64,000 nt of DNA from Lotus japonicus. Taxonomy: Eukaryota > Streptophyta > Magnoliopsida > Fabales > Fabaceae. The position numbers and the translations under genes are program-made. Below the pieces are notes generated by a model, which saw only the letters and a program-made list of their open reading frames with translations, did not search any database and was not told the DNA's origin. Each line of letters begins with the position of its first letter. Within the stretch, counting starts at the first letter, position 1. The stretch spans positions 33,175,158 to 33,239,157 of the forward strand of contig NC_080042.1 of the NCBI RefSeq assembly GCF_012489685.1, written 5' to 3'. Positions 1 through 11,943 of the stretch are shown here, piece by piece.

Positions 1-2382
1 GTCAGTGTGACCTTGCACGTTGCGTAGCATCAAAGAAGCTTCATGATTAAAAACATTGATGCACTCAGAGAGAGAGGTGGGTCTGATGTAAGTGTAGGGA
101 ACTATGGAGAGGTTAGTTTCTGGAGAGGTTGGGTGATTGTTACTGTTAGCCTCAGAGACACCTTGAGGAGAGCCAATGTTAAAGGTTTGAGCATTTGGTT
201 CAGAGGCATCAAGGTTTGGGTCAGAAGTTTCAACCAGAGGGTGTGGTGATCTAACCGAAGAGTGGTTAGACACAGAGTGTTCTGGTTCTGGTTGAATTGG
301 CTCTTGATGGATAGGGTCAGGTTGAGCTTGTTGAGCTAAAGGATCTGCCTCATGTAAAGGGTCAGCCAGGATAGGTTCATCTGGGTCAACTAGACGTTCA
401 GGTCTAGGTCCAGGATATCTCCTCGGGCTTGGAACCGTGAGGTAGTATTCTGGGATGGCAGACACTTTTTCTTTTCTGACCTCCATGAATTTACGATGTG
501 ACTCAGAGTTGTTTGAGGGTGAGGAGTCAGCAACGTTGATTGGGAATGATACAGGGGTATAAACAGAGGAAGAATCTGTATCAGTGGTTTTGGCAACCAG
601 ACGTTCTGATGCTCTGGGAACAGAGTGATCAGACGTTCTGGGTTCAGGTTCTGGATGGACAGGAATTGTGAGTTCAGGTTCAGAGGGTTCAAGAATAATT
701 TGTTCAGATGTTAATGGATTGTATTGAATGGTAATGAGTGAGGTTGGATCAGAGGTTCCGGTAGGTTGGTTCTGAAGCATATTCCAGAGATGTGCTTCAT
801 GTGGGGAAGGTTGGAAGAATGAAGAACTTGGGGAATTGGGTGGAGAGGTGGCTTGTGCAGCTGATTGGGACTCCGGGATAGGAGTGAGTGGGTTGGAAGA
901 TTGTTTCAGCATAGCAGAGATGGGGAGTGCATCAAATGTATCTAAATCATCATCAGAAGCAATGATAGCAGACTTACTTGTACGCACGGCAGAGCGAGTC
1001 ACTCTGGCAGAAGTCTCTCTTCTGATAACTGCAGCAGCAGGTTCCACCCGTGCAGGCTTCACCACGATTCTGACTTGTTTCTTCTTCTTCTTGGGAGGAG
1101 AAGGACCATCTCCATTATCACCATCATCAGCATCATCAGGCTTGGTAGTATCATCATGTTTCCTCTTAGGCTGGTCAGCCTTCTTCTTCTTCTTCAGAGG
1201 AACATCAGATTCCTCAGAGGATTCTTCTAAGACCATCTTCCTCTGAACTTTCCTCTTTGGAGGAGAGTCAAACTCTGGAGCTGGTGGCAATCGCCTGAAG
1301 AATTCATCTAAATCAATTTCAAGGCCTTGTGCTCTTAGGTCTTCAACATAGCACCTAATAGCTTCTGGGTTGTGTGCCTGTGTCCACAGAGGATAGTCAT
1401 TCAGAGGGACTCTTCTTCTTCTGACTTCATCCGAAGTGTCTTCATGATCAGGGTCTATCCTCTTCTTGACCAATCCCATCTTCTTCAAAGATGTGGATGT
1501 GAAGACATCACTCACAATCATAGTTAGATCCTCAGTGCAGCCAACATTGATCATATCTTCCACAAGTTTGCTTTCAATGAAATGATCTGACAGCAATCTT
1601 CCAAACGGAATGTACTTGATAGCAGACTTGATGGATGCAGTAGTTCTGGACTTCCTGATGCATTCTTTCAGGTAAGAAAATAAGAAGTAGGGAAGGCAGA
1701 TCTGCTGCTTATCCTGAATGAAGAATAGCATCGCCTTCTGGCAGAAGTTGATGTAGTCAGGAGAACTACCCTTTGGCCTCTGGTTGATACAGTTGAGCAG
1801 AATCTTGTGCCAGATTCTGAGCATGGGATGAAGATCCAACACCTTGTAATCGGTCTTTCCCGGTTTGTAGTTGGTGTAGAGAGCCTTGTTGGTTTCTTCC
1901 CTTGTTCTGGGTTTCAACTTAGATTCAGTCAGTTGAAATCTATACCCAGTTCCAGTGTGTGCACCCAGCAGATTCACTATAGACTTCTCCGTGACGATTA
2001 TCCTCCTTCCAGCTATGTACGAAACTACCTGAGTATCATCACACTCAGCGTGTTTCCAGAATTCCTAGACCAATTTGTCATAAATTGGTCCTCTTAGCCT
2101 GTTGAAATACTCTTCCCAACCCTGAGCTTGAACTTCGGGATGAAGATCATACCCATTTGCAGCTATATTGTCCAGGTCGAATCTCCATTCAGCAAGCACT
2201 TGGAGTTCTTCCGGAGCATAAACACAGTGAACGGCACAACCTCGTTCTGCAATCGGAATCATCTGCTCTGGAGCCGGAGCTTGAGTCGGAGTTTCAGGAC
2301 CCAATTGACATGTAGCTTGCCCAACTACCATGTGAGGAAACCTTGTTGCACCTGCAGCTTCGCTTCTGGTTTGTCTTGCCAT
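1..2382 (-). pseudogene. Sirevirus second ORF (envelope-like), partial and broken
   Basis: This matches the intact second ORF of the element at 39958-42816. The start ATG is at 2380-2382, in the context of a short N-terminus beginning MARQTR. An in-frame TAG at 2065-2067 replaces the lysine codon of a KLVKEFWKH-like motif, truncating the product to about 105 residues. Downstream the homologous Pro/Ser/Glu-rich region continues to the left edge, where the C-terminal coiled-coil part is lost. The function of this protein family is unproven. 'Envelope-like' is the customary name for the ORF after pol in Sireviruses, and I see no obvious transmembrane segment. Confidence 0.85.
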
Positions 2383-2822
2383 TTGAGCGGTTGAAGGTTT
2401 TGGGTAGAAAGGAAGGATGAAGATAGAGAGTTGAGAGAGAGAGAGAGATCGTGGGTGAGAGGTTTTGTAAAACTGAAGAGAGAGAGAGTAAAACCTTAAG
2501 TGTAGGAGATCGTGTGAGTATAGTGGGTTTTTTAAAAGTAACTGTTGTTGATCAAAAAGCAAGTTCAAATCAACGGTTAAAAATTAAAGACATCATGGTA
2601 ACAGTAAATACACATATCACACGCAGGAGAGAAGCACATCAACACACATTATGACAGACTGTCACACGGGCACAAGGAACTATGCATCAGAGATACTGAC
2701 ACATGTTTACTGTCTCAGTTTCAGAGTCAGCACCAATGGGTACATACACTCTGATAGAGTTACCTTCTGGACTAGACATCTTTTGATCAAGAAGTATCAT
2801 AGTCAGAGGTTCTGATCCATCT
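2383..2822 (-). other. Spacer between S1 pol and second ORF
   Basis: A non-coding interval of about 440 bases, equivalent to 39515-39957 in the complete element. The part just upstream of the second ORF is rich in CT on the minus strand (GA runs at about 2430-2490 on the plus strand), like a 5' leader. No splice acceptor could be assigned with confidence. Confidence 0.6.
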
Positions 2823-5800
2823 TCATTCTGGACAAAAGTCCATATTCAGATTTTTCAGAATAAAATTAAATCTATCCTCTGCTAAGGGCTTTGTAAAGAT
2901 ATCTGCCCATTGATGGTCAGTATCAACAAACTTCAGAAGAAGTACGCCCTTCTGTACATAATCTCTAATAAAGTGATACTTTACCTCAATATGCTTAGTC
3001 CTTGAATGTAGGATAGGATTCTTACTCAATGAGATTGCAGCAGTGTTATCACAATAGATTGGGATCTTGCTCTCAAGGATCTGATAATCCTCCAGCTGTT
3101 GTTTCATCCAGAGCATCTGAGTGCTGCATATTGCTGCTGAGATATATTCTACCTCTGCAGTGGATAGTGCAATGGTTGATTGCCTCTTGCTTGCCCATGA
3201 GACTAAGTTATTTCCCAGAAATTGACAGTTTCCATAAGTACTTTTTCTCTCTGTTCTATCTCCAGCATAATCAGCATCACAATAACCTGAAAGCTTATAC
3301 TCTGATGTCTTCTTATACATCAAGCCAAGGTTAGTGGTGCCTTTCAGATACCTTCGGATCCTCTTAACAGCAGTTAAGTGGGTTTCCCTTGGATCTGATT
3401 GGAAACGAGCACATAAATGAACAGTAAACAATATATCTGGCCTAGATGCAGTTAAGTATAGAAGTGAACCTATCATACCACGATAGAGCTTCTGACAAAC
3501 TTTACCACTTGCATCTTCTTTCTCCAGAATGCATGTAGGATGCATTGGAGTCTTAGCAACTGTAGATTCCAGCATATTGAACTTCTTCAGAAGTTCTTTA
3601 GTGTACTTGCTCTGATGGATATATGTTCCTTCTGGTGTTTGATCAACTTGAATTCCCAGAAAGTATTTGAGTTCTCCCATCATACTCATCTCAAATTCAG
3701 CCTACATCATCTCAAAAAATTCTTTGCATAGAGATTGATTAGCAGAGCCAAATATTATATCATCAACATAGATTTGCACAATTAAGATATCATCTTTGTA
3801 AGTTTTGCAAAAGAGAGTTGTATCTACTTTACCCCTTACAAACTAATTCTCCAGAAGGAATGAGCTGAGTCTCTCATACCATGCTCTGGGAGCTTGCTTC
3901 AGACCATAGAGTGATTTCTTCAGTTTGAACACATGGTCTGGGTTCTTCTCATCTTCAAAACCCGGGGGTTGATGAACATAGACTTCCTCTGAAATGTAAC
4001 CATTTAGGAAGGCACTATTCACATCCATCTGATGAAGAACTATGGTGTGATTCACTCAGAAGGAGATCAACAGTCTGATTGCTTCTAGTCTAGCTACTGG
4101 AGCAAACGTTTCAGTGTAGTCAATTCCTTCTTGCTGACTGTAGCCTTGAGCAACTAGCCTTGCCTTGTTTCTGACTACATCTCCTTTCTCATTCAACTTG
4201 TTTCTGAACACCCATTTGGTTCCAATCACATGAATACTTTCAGGCTTCTTCACTAAGCTCCAAACATCATTCTTGGAAAATTGATTCAATTCTTCTTCCA
4301 TAGCCAGAATCCAATCCTTGTCCTAAAGAGCTTCATCTATGGACTTGGGTTCAATTAAGGATACCAATCCTTTCAGACTGAGCAAGGTCTCTTCAGAGGG
4401 TCTGAAAGCTGATCTGGTTCTGACTGGTTCATCTTTGTTGCCCAGAATCAATTCCTTAGGATGTGATGCAATGATTCTACTTTTCTTCTGAGGTTGTGAA
4501 TCAGAGGGACCAGCTTCTTCTTCTGGATCATCTTCCTCTGGCTCTGCTTCCTCTGGAGCTTTGCCTTTGTCAGAGACATTAATACTTAAATCTGCAAATT
4601 TCTCAACTAGCTTTGACTGATCAGAGTCAAGCTTATCATCAAATCTAACATGAATAGACTCTTCAATAGTCTTAGCATCAGTATTATAAAATCTAAAACC
4701 TTTAGATCTTTCAGAGTAACCAAGTAATAGACATTTAGATGATTTAGCATCAAATTTATGCAATCTATCCTTAGTATTAAGAACATAACAAACACAACCA
4801 AAAGGACGAAAGTAAGAAATGTTGGGTTTAATGTTCTTCCACAATTCATAAGGAGTCTTATTCAGAATTGGTCTCACAGAGATTCTGTTCTGAATGTAAC
4901 ACGCTGTATTTACTGCCTCTGCCCAAAAGTGCTTAGCCATGCCAGTTTCTTGGAGCATGGTTCTAGCCATCTTCTGAAGAGTTCTGTTCTTCCTCTCAAC
5001 AACACCATTTTGTTGAGGAGTTCTGGGACAAGATAAATCATGTGCAATTCCATAGGAATCAAACAGACTCTCAAACTTGTCATTCTCAAACTCTCCACCA
5101 TGGTCACTTCTGACACGCACAATCCTACAATCCTTCTCGTTTTGCACTTGGGCTATGAAGGTAGAGAACACAGCATGAGACTCATCCTTGCGGGTTAGAA
5201 ACTTCACCCATGTCCAGCGGCTATAGTCGTTAACGATGACCATCCCATATCTCTTGCCACCTATAGACTCAGTTTTCACTGGTCCAAACAGGTCGATATG
5301 CAGAAGTTCCAACGGCCTTGAGGTTGAGACAACATTCTTTGCCTTGAAAGGGACTTTAGTGAATTTGCCTTTCTGACATGCTTCACAAAGAGCGTCTGAA
5401 GAGAACTTCAGATAAGCCCCTGACAAGGTTTAGCTTACTCAGCTGAGAAATCTTTCTCATACTGGCATGCCCTAACCGTCTATGCCATACCCATTGCTCT
5501 TCATTAACAGACAGAAGGCACTTCACATTCTGAGCCTCCAACTCAGATAATCTGATCTTATAAATGTTGTTCTTCCTCTTGCTGTTAAACAGAACAGAGC
5601 CATCGATCTGACTTATAGCCCTGCAAGACTTTTGATTGAAAATAACATCATAACCTTTGTCAGCAAATTGACTTATAGACAATAAGTTATGAGTTAAGCC
5701 GTCTACCAATAACACATTATCAATGCATGGACTACTATCTACACAAATAATACCAGTACCAACAATTTTACCCTTTTCATTTCCTCCAAAGCCAACTTCT

Positions 5801-5922
5801 CCTCCAGGCATAAGTTTTAGCTCTTGGAACATACGCCTTTCTCCCGTCATGTGACGCGAGCATCCACTGTCCAGATACCATGATTGGTGTTTCAGTGGAG
5901 CTATCAAGGATATCTGCAACAT
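2823..5922 (-). pseudogene. pol: Sirevirus S1 pol (protease, integrase, RT, RNase H), disabled
   Basis: Domains in order on the minus strand: aspartic protease with [10 protein letters not shown] near 5860, the GAG-pre-integrase HRRLGHAS motif near 5480, integrase with [17 protein letters not shown] and [10 protein letters not shown], reverse transcriptase ([17 protein letters not shown] region, then a broken YVDD region), and RNase H with CDADYAGD and STAEVEY. Disruptions seen against the intact copy at 36410-39514: a 5-bp deletion near 5415, and in-frame stops at 4323-4325 (Gln to TAG), 4056-4058 (Ser to TGA), 3843-3845 (Glu to TAG) and 3702-3704 (Gln to TAG). It cannot encode a complete polyprotein. 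The true end is the stop at 2823. Confidence 0.92.
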
Positions 5923-7715
5923 AGATAATCTTGTCCTTAGGTACCCACTTTCTGGGTCCTCTCTTGTTAGTTACCCCAGAGGTTCTGATCACCTTGGGTT
6001 TCTCAACATGATAATGTAAAGGAATTTTTGCATGATATTTAGACATGGAGAAGGATCCCTTTTTAAGAGGAGGTTTAGCAACTTTAGCAGGTAAAGGATC
6101 AGGCAATATGGTACCAGTGGGAACAAAGCATTCATACAAGGATTTAGCTTTAGGCATAGAAGGCTAATTTCTAATTGGTTTAGAATAGCCAATGCCATGC
6201 ATTCCATTTCTGCTTACGCCATAGATCATTGAAGCCATTAAGCTTCTATCTACGCTCTTAGCCAGGAATCTTTGAAAAGACTTTCATACTTAGATTCATT
6301 TCTACAATCAGAGGCATCACAAGCAACTATTTCTTCTAACTTAGCAATCTGGTTCTTAAGCACAGAGTTAGAATTTACCAAAGCATGATTATCATTTTTA
6401 AATCTGAAATAATTTTGTCATGCTCAGAAGGAGTCTTTGAAGCAGCAGATAAGTCCTTTTTCAACTTTTTATGCTTAGACAATAAGGAGTTATACTTATC
6501 CATAATATCAGACAAAGCATGTTTCAGTTCAGAGGTAGAGAAGGAAGCGAATACCTCATTTTCATCGTCTGAATTGGGATCTCCTTCTGATTCTGAGTCA
6601 GAGTCAACAGCTTCCTTTGACTCTGCTCCTTTGTCTTTGACAATAGCCATGAGTCCTTGGACTTCACCATCAGAGTCAACATCCTCTGATTCTGATTCAT
6701 CAAATGTTACCATCAGACTCTTCTTCGTCTTGAAATGCTTCTTTGGCTTCTTGTCCTTCTTCAACTTTGGACAATCACTTTTGTAGTGCCCTGATTCTTT
6801 GCACTCAAAGCATGTGACTTCCTTAATTGATGACTTCTTCTGGCCTGAAGATTCAGACTTTCCTTTAGCCTTTCCAGAGCTTCTGTACTTGCTTTGCTTG
6901 TGCTTCCAGATGCGGTTGAGTCTCTTGGAGATCAGAGTCAGCTCATCTTCATCAGAATCTTCTGATGCTTCTTCAGATTCTTCTGCTTCAGCTTGGAGAG
7001 CCTTTGACTTCTCAGCCTTAGCCTTTTCAGGTGTGGATTTCAAGGCTATAGACTTTTTCCTCAGATCTTGCATCTCAGAACGCTTCAGCTCATGGCATTT
7101 CAGAATGCTAATGAGTTCTTCTAAACTCATACGCTCGACATCTCTTGTGAGCTCTATTGATGTCACTAAAGGCATCCAGCTTTCAGGAAGACACCTGATG
7201 ACCCTTATGACATGGTCTTTTGTTGTGTAGCTCTTGTTGAGAGGTCGTATTCCAGCTACAAGCAATTGAAATCTGGAGAACATTTCTTCAATGGACTCAT
7301 TTGGCTCCATGATGATGGATTCATACTTTTGGATCAAAGACAATGCCTTTGATTCTTTGACTTTCTTGTTTCCTTCATGAGACATCTTCAGAGATTCAAA
7401 AATGCCTTTTGCAAACTCACGATCTGTAATCTTCTGGTACTCTTCATAAGAAATAGTACTTAGAAGAATTGCTCTTGCTTTGGGATGTTGTGAGTACAGC
7501 TTCTTTTGATCTGCAGTCATCTCTGACCTTGGGATCTTCTTGCCTTCTTCATCAACTGGACGCTCATAGCCATCCACAATGATATCCCAGAGATCTGCAT
7601 CAAAACCTAGAAAGAAACTTTCGAGTCTATCTTTCCAATATTCGAACCTTTGACCGTCGAACATAGGAGGCTTTGCGTTGTATCCATCTTTCTGTGTTTC
7701 ACTGGTGGTAGCCAT
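5777..7715 (-). pseudogene. gag: Sirevirus S1 gag, frameshifted near its 3' end
   Basis: Starts at the ATG at 7713-7715 (MATTSETQ). It has an N-terminal retrotransposon-gag (UBN2-like) region of about 230 residues, an acidic Ser/Glu stretch, and a zinc knuckle CFECKESGHYKSDC near residue 302, which fits CX2CX4HX4C nucleic-acid binding. The frame is lost near 6400 (one A missing in an A-run), a second single-base deletion lies near 6275, and a TAG near 6163 replaces Glu. The last part (5777-6157) is open again and overlaps the beginning of pol in another frame, as in the intact element. Gag would form the virus-like particle in the cytoplasm. Confidence 0.9.
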
Positions 7716-7773
7716 TGTTTTTCACACCGGCCCGGATCACTGAACACTGTTAGGTGTGGTAATCAGAACTTGC

Positions 7774-7785
7774 GCTCTGATACCA
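7774..7785 (-). promoter_or_regulatory. S1 primer-binding site (initiator tRNA-Met)
   Basis: The minus strand reads TGGTATCAGAGC two bases beyond the LTR end. This is the standard plant Ty1/copia primer site complementary to the 3' end of initiator tRNA-Met. Confidence 0.93.
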
Positions 7786-7787
7786 AT

Positions 7788-8999
7788 TGAAGGTATGAAA
7801 AACGGTAGAAAGGGGGGGGTTTGAATAACGTTTTCAAAATAAAACTTCCACCTTAAAGATTTTGGCAAATCTTTCGAAACAAACTATGTGCTAAAGATAA
7901 GAGATAGAAAAGCACACAAGGATTTTATCCTGGTTCACTTGATAAATCACTCAAGCTAATCCAGTCCACCCGTTAAGGTGATTTCTTCCTTCTTAGAATG
8001 AAGGCAATCCACTAATCAGGTATGTGTTACAACTGCACTTGAAACCTACAAGTGACTAACAATACACTAACTTAGCTCACACTAAGATTCACTCTCTTAG
8101 TCTTCTCTAGGATCCGATCAACCTTGATCTCCTAAAGGCAAACTATACAACTGTATATGAAGTTCTTGTTTATAGAGAAAGTGCTTCTAGAAAGCTTATA
8201 GTAAACACAATGAAATTCAAGATGAAAAAAAGCTTAGAAGTATTTGAATATTTCTTGCGCGTGTGTGAATGCTTCTAGCCGCTTCTTTCAATCTTCAGCC
8301 TCTATTTATACTCCAAGGATTAGGGTTGAACGTTGCATGGAAATGCTACCATTGGAGGGCAGTTCTGGAAATTCCAGCTTCTGCTGTGGCTGAGGATGTT
8401 AGGTAGGTCGTCAGGATAGTACACTTTGCATTTGTACTTTGGATAGTGACTTGACCTTAACCTCGTAGACTTCTGATCAGAGGAGCGCTTCGTATTGGAA
8501 CTTGTGAAGCTGATTGATCAGAGTCAGAGGGAAGCTTGGATCCTCGGACCGTTGTACCTTCTGATCTTCACTTCAGAGGATCAGTACATGGTCTTCAGAG
8601 CCAGTTGCTTCTGGACTTCAGAGTCTTCACTCTTCAGAGTCTGGATCGTCAGAGTCTTCTACACCGTCAGAGCTTCTGAGCCTTCAGAGTCTTTTGGTTG
8701 TCAGATCTTCTGGATCATCAGAGCTTCAAGTGAGCTGAGTCCTTATCAGAGCTTGATTTACTTCAGATCTTCTAAAGCTTTTCCACTGTTCAGAGTGAAC
8801 ATGGAGATTGCGAAAGCGTTGCTTGGGTCACTCTTTAAGCACAATGCTTCTGATTTGTGTGAGAAAAAATAGAGGTCGGAGCCTGTAAATAGCACACTCA
8901 GAGAAACACGTTAGAGTACCACAATTGTTCATATCAAAAGGTTAACTTGTAATCATCAAAACATAGAGTTGTACTTTTAGATCAAAACTTGATCTTACA
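7788..8999 (-). repeat. 5' LTR of S1
   Basis: A 1212-bp LTR reading TGTAAGATC...ACCTTCA on the minus strand, with TG/CA ends. It has a TATAAATA box at 8303-8310 (minus) and a stretch dense in TCAGAG/CTCTGA motifs upstream of it (about 8470-8800). A G-run (C-run in element sense) lies near the 3' end. It aligns along its length with the LTRs at 31056, 44235 and 17569. Confidence 0.93.
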
Positions 9000-11908
9000 A
9001 GCATTCATGAACTCTATCGTAGCTGAGGCGAAGAACGACGGCGACGTACGCAACATTTTGGTGGTGCAAGATTTTGTGGATGTGTTTCCAGAGGATGTTC
9101 CTGGATTACCGCCAGTGAGAGAAACAGTGTTCTCTATTGATATTATGCCCGGTACAGGACCAATATCAATGGCGCCTTATCGGATGGAACCAGCAGAGTT
9201 GGCGGAGTTAGCAAAACAGTTAGAGGATCTCTCTTCCAAAGGATTTATCCGACCAACTGTGTCGCCATGGGGAGCACCGGTGTTGTTGGTGAAGAAGAAG
9301 GACGGAAGGTCCAGATTGTGTGTGGATTACCGACAACTCAACAAGGTGACAGTGAAGAATCGTTACCCGATGCCTCGGATAGATGATTTGATGGATCAAC
9401 TTCGGGGAGCTGTCATTTTCTCGAAGATAGACCTGAAGATAGGATATCACCAGATCCGTGTCAAGGAGGCTGACATACAGATGACCGCATTCAGAACTCG
9501 ATACGGGCATTATGAGTATCTCGTGATGCCGTTTGGAGTTACAAATGCACCCGCAGTGTTTATGGACTACATGAACAGAGTGTTCATGCCATTCCTGGAC
9601 AAGTTCGTGGCGGTGTTCATTGACGATATTTTGATTTACTCGAAGAGTAAGGAAGAACACGAAGAACATTTGCGTCAAGTGCTAGGAGTATTGCGGGGGA
9701 AGGAGCTATATGCTAATGGCTCGAAGTGTGAATTCTGGATGGAAGAGGTGAAGTTCCTTGGTCATGTCATATCAAGCCAGGGTGTGGCTGTTGACCCCAG
9801 CAAGATTGAATCGATCATGTCATGGGAACAACCTAAGACCGCAAGCGACATCAGAAGTTTTGTCGGGCTTGCTGGCTACTATAGACGCTTCGTGAAGGAT
9901 TATACAAAGTTGACTTCACCATTGACTCATGTTGACAAAGAAGGATCAACCTTTTGCATGGACGAAGAAATGTGAAGAGAGTTTCCAGGACATGAAGAAG
10001 CGACTGACTACTGCACCGATACTAGCCTTACCCAAGGAAGGAGAACCATATGACGTTTATTGTGACGCTTCACATAATGGGTTGGGTTGTGTAATGATGC
10101 AGGAGAAGAAAGTGATTGCTTATGCTTCGCGACAACTGAAGATTCACGAGAAGAACTATCATACGCATGATTTGGAGTTGGCTGCTATAGTGTATGCTCT
10201 CAAGATTTGGAGGCATTACCTGTATGGCAGTACGTTCTCGATCTACAGTGATCACAAGAGTCTGAAGTATTTGTTCGATCAGAAGGATCTGAACATGAAG
10301 CAACGAAGGTGGATGGAATTCCTGCAGGACTACGAGTTTGATCTACAGTATCATCCGGGGAAAACCAATGTTGTAGCTTACGCTCTTAGTCGAAAGGCTA
10401 TGCATGTGTCCTCGTTGATGGTCAAGGAGTTAGAACTGCTGGAGGCTTAGTTTCGGGATGGTGACGGTGTCGAGTGGGCTCTTGGATGAGATCAAATCGA
10501 AGCAAGAGACCGATGAAGGATTACTTGAGTGGAGCAAACTAGTTACTCAAGGGAAGGCACCGGAGTTCGTCATCGGAAACGATAACATATTGCGTTGCAA
10601 GGGACGATTTTGTGTACCCAATGACGCAGCTATGAGGAGGTTGATCTTGGATGAAGGTCACAAGAGCAGGTTGAGCATTCACCCGGGGATGAACAAGATG
10701 TACCAAGACCTGAAACTTCATTTCTGGTGGTCTGGGATGAAGAAGCAAGTAGCCGAGTATGTGTCGAAATGCTTGACTTGTCAGAAGGCTAAGGTGGAAC
10801 ATCAAAAGCCAACAGAAAAACTACAGTCGTTGGATGTTCCAGAGTGGAAATGGGACAGCATCTCCATGGACTTCGTGACGGTGTTACCCCTAACACGAAG
10901 AAGATTTGATATAATTTGGGTAGTGGTTGATCGACTGACGAAGACCGCTCACTTCGTGCCAATCAATCTGAACTACAGGTGGAGAGACTAGCAGAAATCT
11001 ACATCGCGGAGATTGTTCGTCTGCATGGTGTACCGTCTAGCAGTGTGTCGGACAGAGACCCGAGGTTTACCTCACGTTTCTGGGGGGCTTTGCAACAAGC
11101 TTTGGGAACCAAGCTCAAATTGAGTTCCGCTTATTATCCACAGACGGATGGGAAAACCGAAAGGACTATTCAATCCTTGGAGGATTTGCTAAGAGCTTGT
11201 GTGCTAGATCATAAAGGAAGCTGGGATGAGTTGTTGCCGCTGATTGAGTTCACCTACAACCACAGCTTTCATGCGAGCATCGGGATGGAACCTTATGAAG
11301 TTTTGTATGGTCGGAGGTAACGGACGCCTTTGTGTTGGCATCGAGATGGGGAGAACATAGTGGTTGGACCCGAGCTGGTTCAGCAAACCACCGAAGAAGT
11401 GAAGCGAATTCAAGAAAAGATGAGGATCTCGCAGAGTCATCAGAAGAGTTACGCTGACAATCGAAGAAAAGAGCTGGAATTTCAAGCTGGAGATCACGTC
11501 TTCTTGCGGGTTACCCCGATGACTGGTGTTGGAAGAGCGATCAAGTCTAAGAAGCTTACTCCAAAGTTCATTGGACCGTACTAGATAACAGAACGAGTTG
11601 GGGCAGTGGCATATAGGATTGCGTTGCCGCCTTTCCTATCCAATATCCATGATGTACTTCATGTGTCACAGTTGCGGAAGTACATGGCTGATGATTCTCA
11701 TGTCCTTAAACCTGACAACATTCAGCTAAAGGATGATCTGACAATGGTGTTGCCACCCATCAAGATTGTCGACAAGAGTACCAAACGCTTGAGAAACAAG
11801 GAGGTGTCATTGGTGAAAGTGATTTGGAATCAAACGACGGGTGACGCTACTTGGGAGCTTGAGAGTAAGATACGGGAGTCACGTCCCGAGTTGTTTGTAC
11901 AACCCTAG
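9000..11908 (+). pseudogene. pol: G1 gypsy pol (RT, RNase H, integrase, chromodomain-like end), broken
   Basis: The RT region includes [36 protein letters not shown] and the catalytic FIDDILIYS near 9616. RNase H follows ([12 protein letters not shown] near 10060, DHKSLKYLF). The integrase has the zinc-binding H-H-C-C region (10650-10790), [13 protein letters not shown] and [10 protein letters not shown]. The C-terminal YLRKY/ATWELE part ends at the stop at 11906-11908. The first residues of the apparent frame (before 9000) belong to the S1 LTR. Frames change near 9935, near 10450 (with a stop) and near 10975. Further stops occur at 11318-11320 and near 11582. It is dead, but each domain is easily recognised. 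Confidence 0.92.
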
Positions 11909-11925
11909 TTTCGAGGTCGAAACTA

Positions 11926-11943
11926 TTTTAAGGAGGGTGGTAT
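11926..11943 (+). promoter_or_regulatory. G1 polypurine tract
   Basis: A purine-rich stretch containing AAGGAGGGTGG lies directly before the 3' LTR. It would prime plus-strand synthesis. Confidence 0.75.

Larger units (their letters stand above)
1..8999 (-). mobile_element. Sirevirus-type Ty1/copia element S1, cut by the left window edge
   Basis: In minus-strand order it carries a 5' LTR (7788-8999), an initiator-Met primer site, gag, pol and a second ORF that runs off the left edge. Its 3' end and 3' LTR lie outside the window. It closely resembles the complete element at 31056-45448. Beyond its LTR at 9000 a gypsy pol begins abruptly, so S1 inserted into that older element; the expected 5-bp target copy here is AGCAT (9000-9004). 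Gag and pol contain stops and small deletions, so this copy is inactive. Confidence 0.93.

Noticed and set aside
6385..7230. Long plus-strand Ser/Asp-rich frames over S1 gag
   Set aside because: Complement of the acidic and basic gag repeats; no independent evidence.
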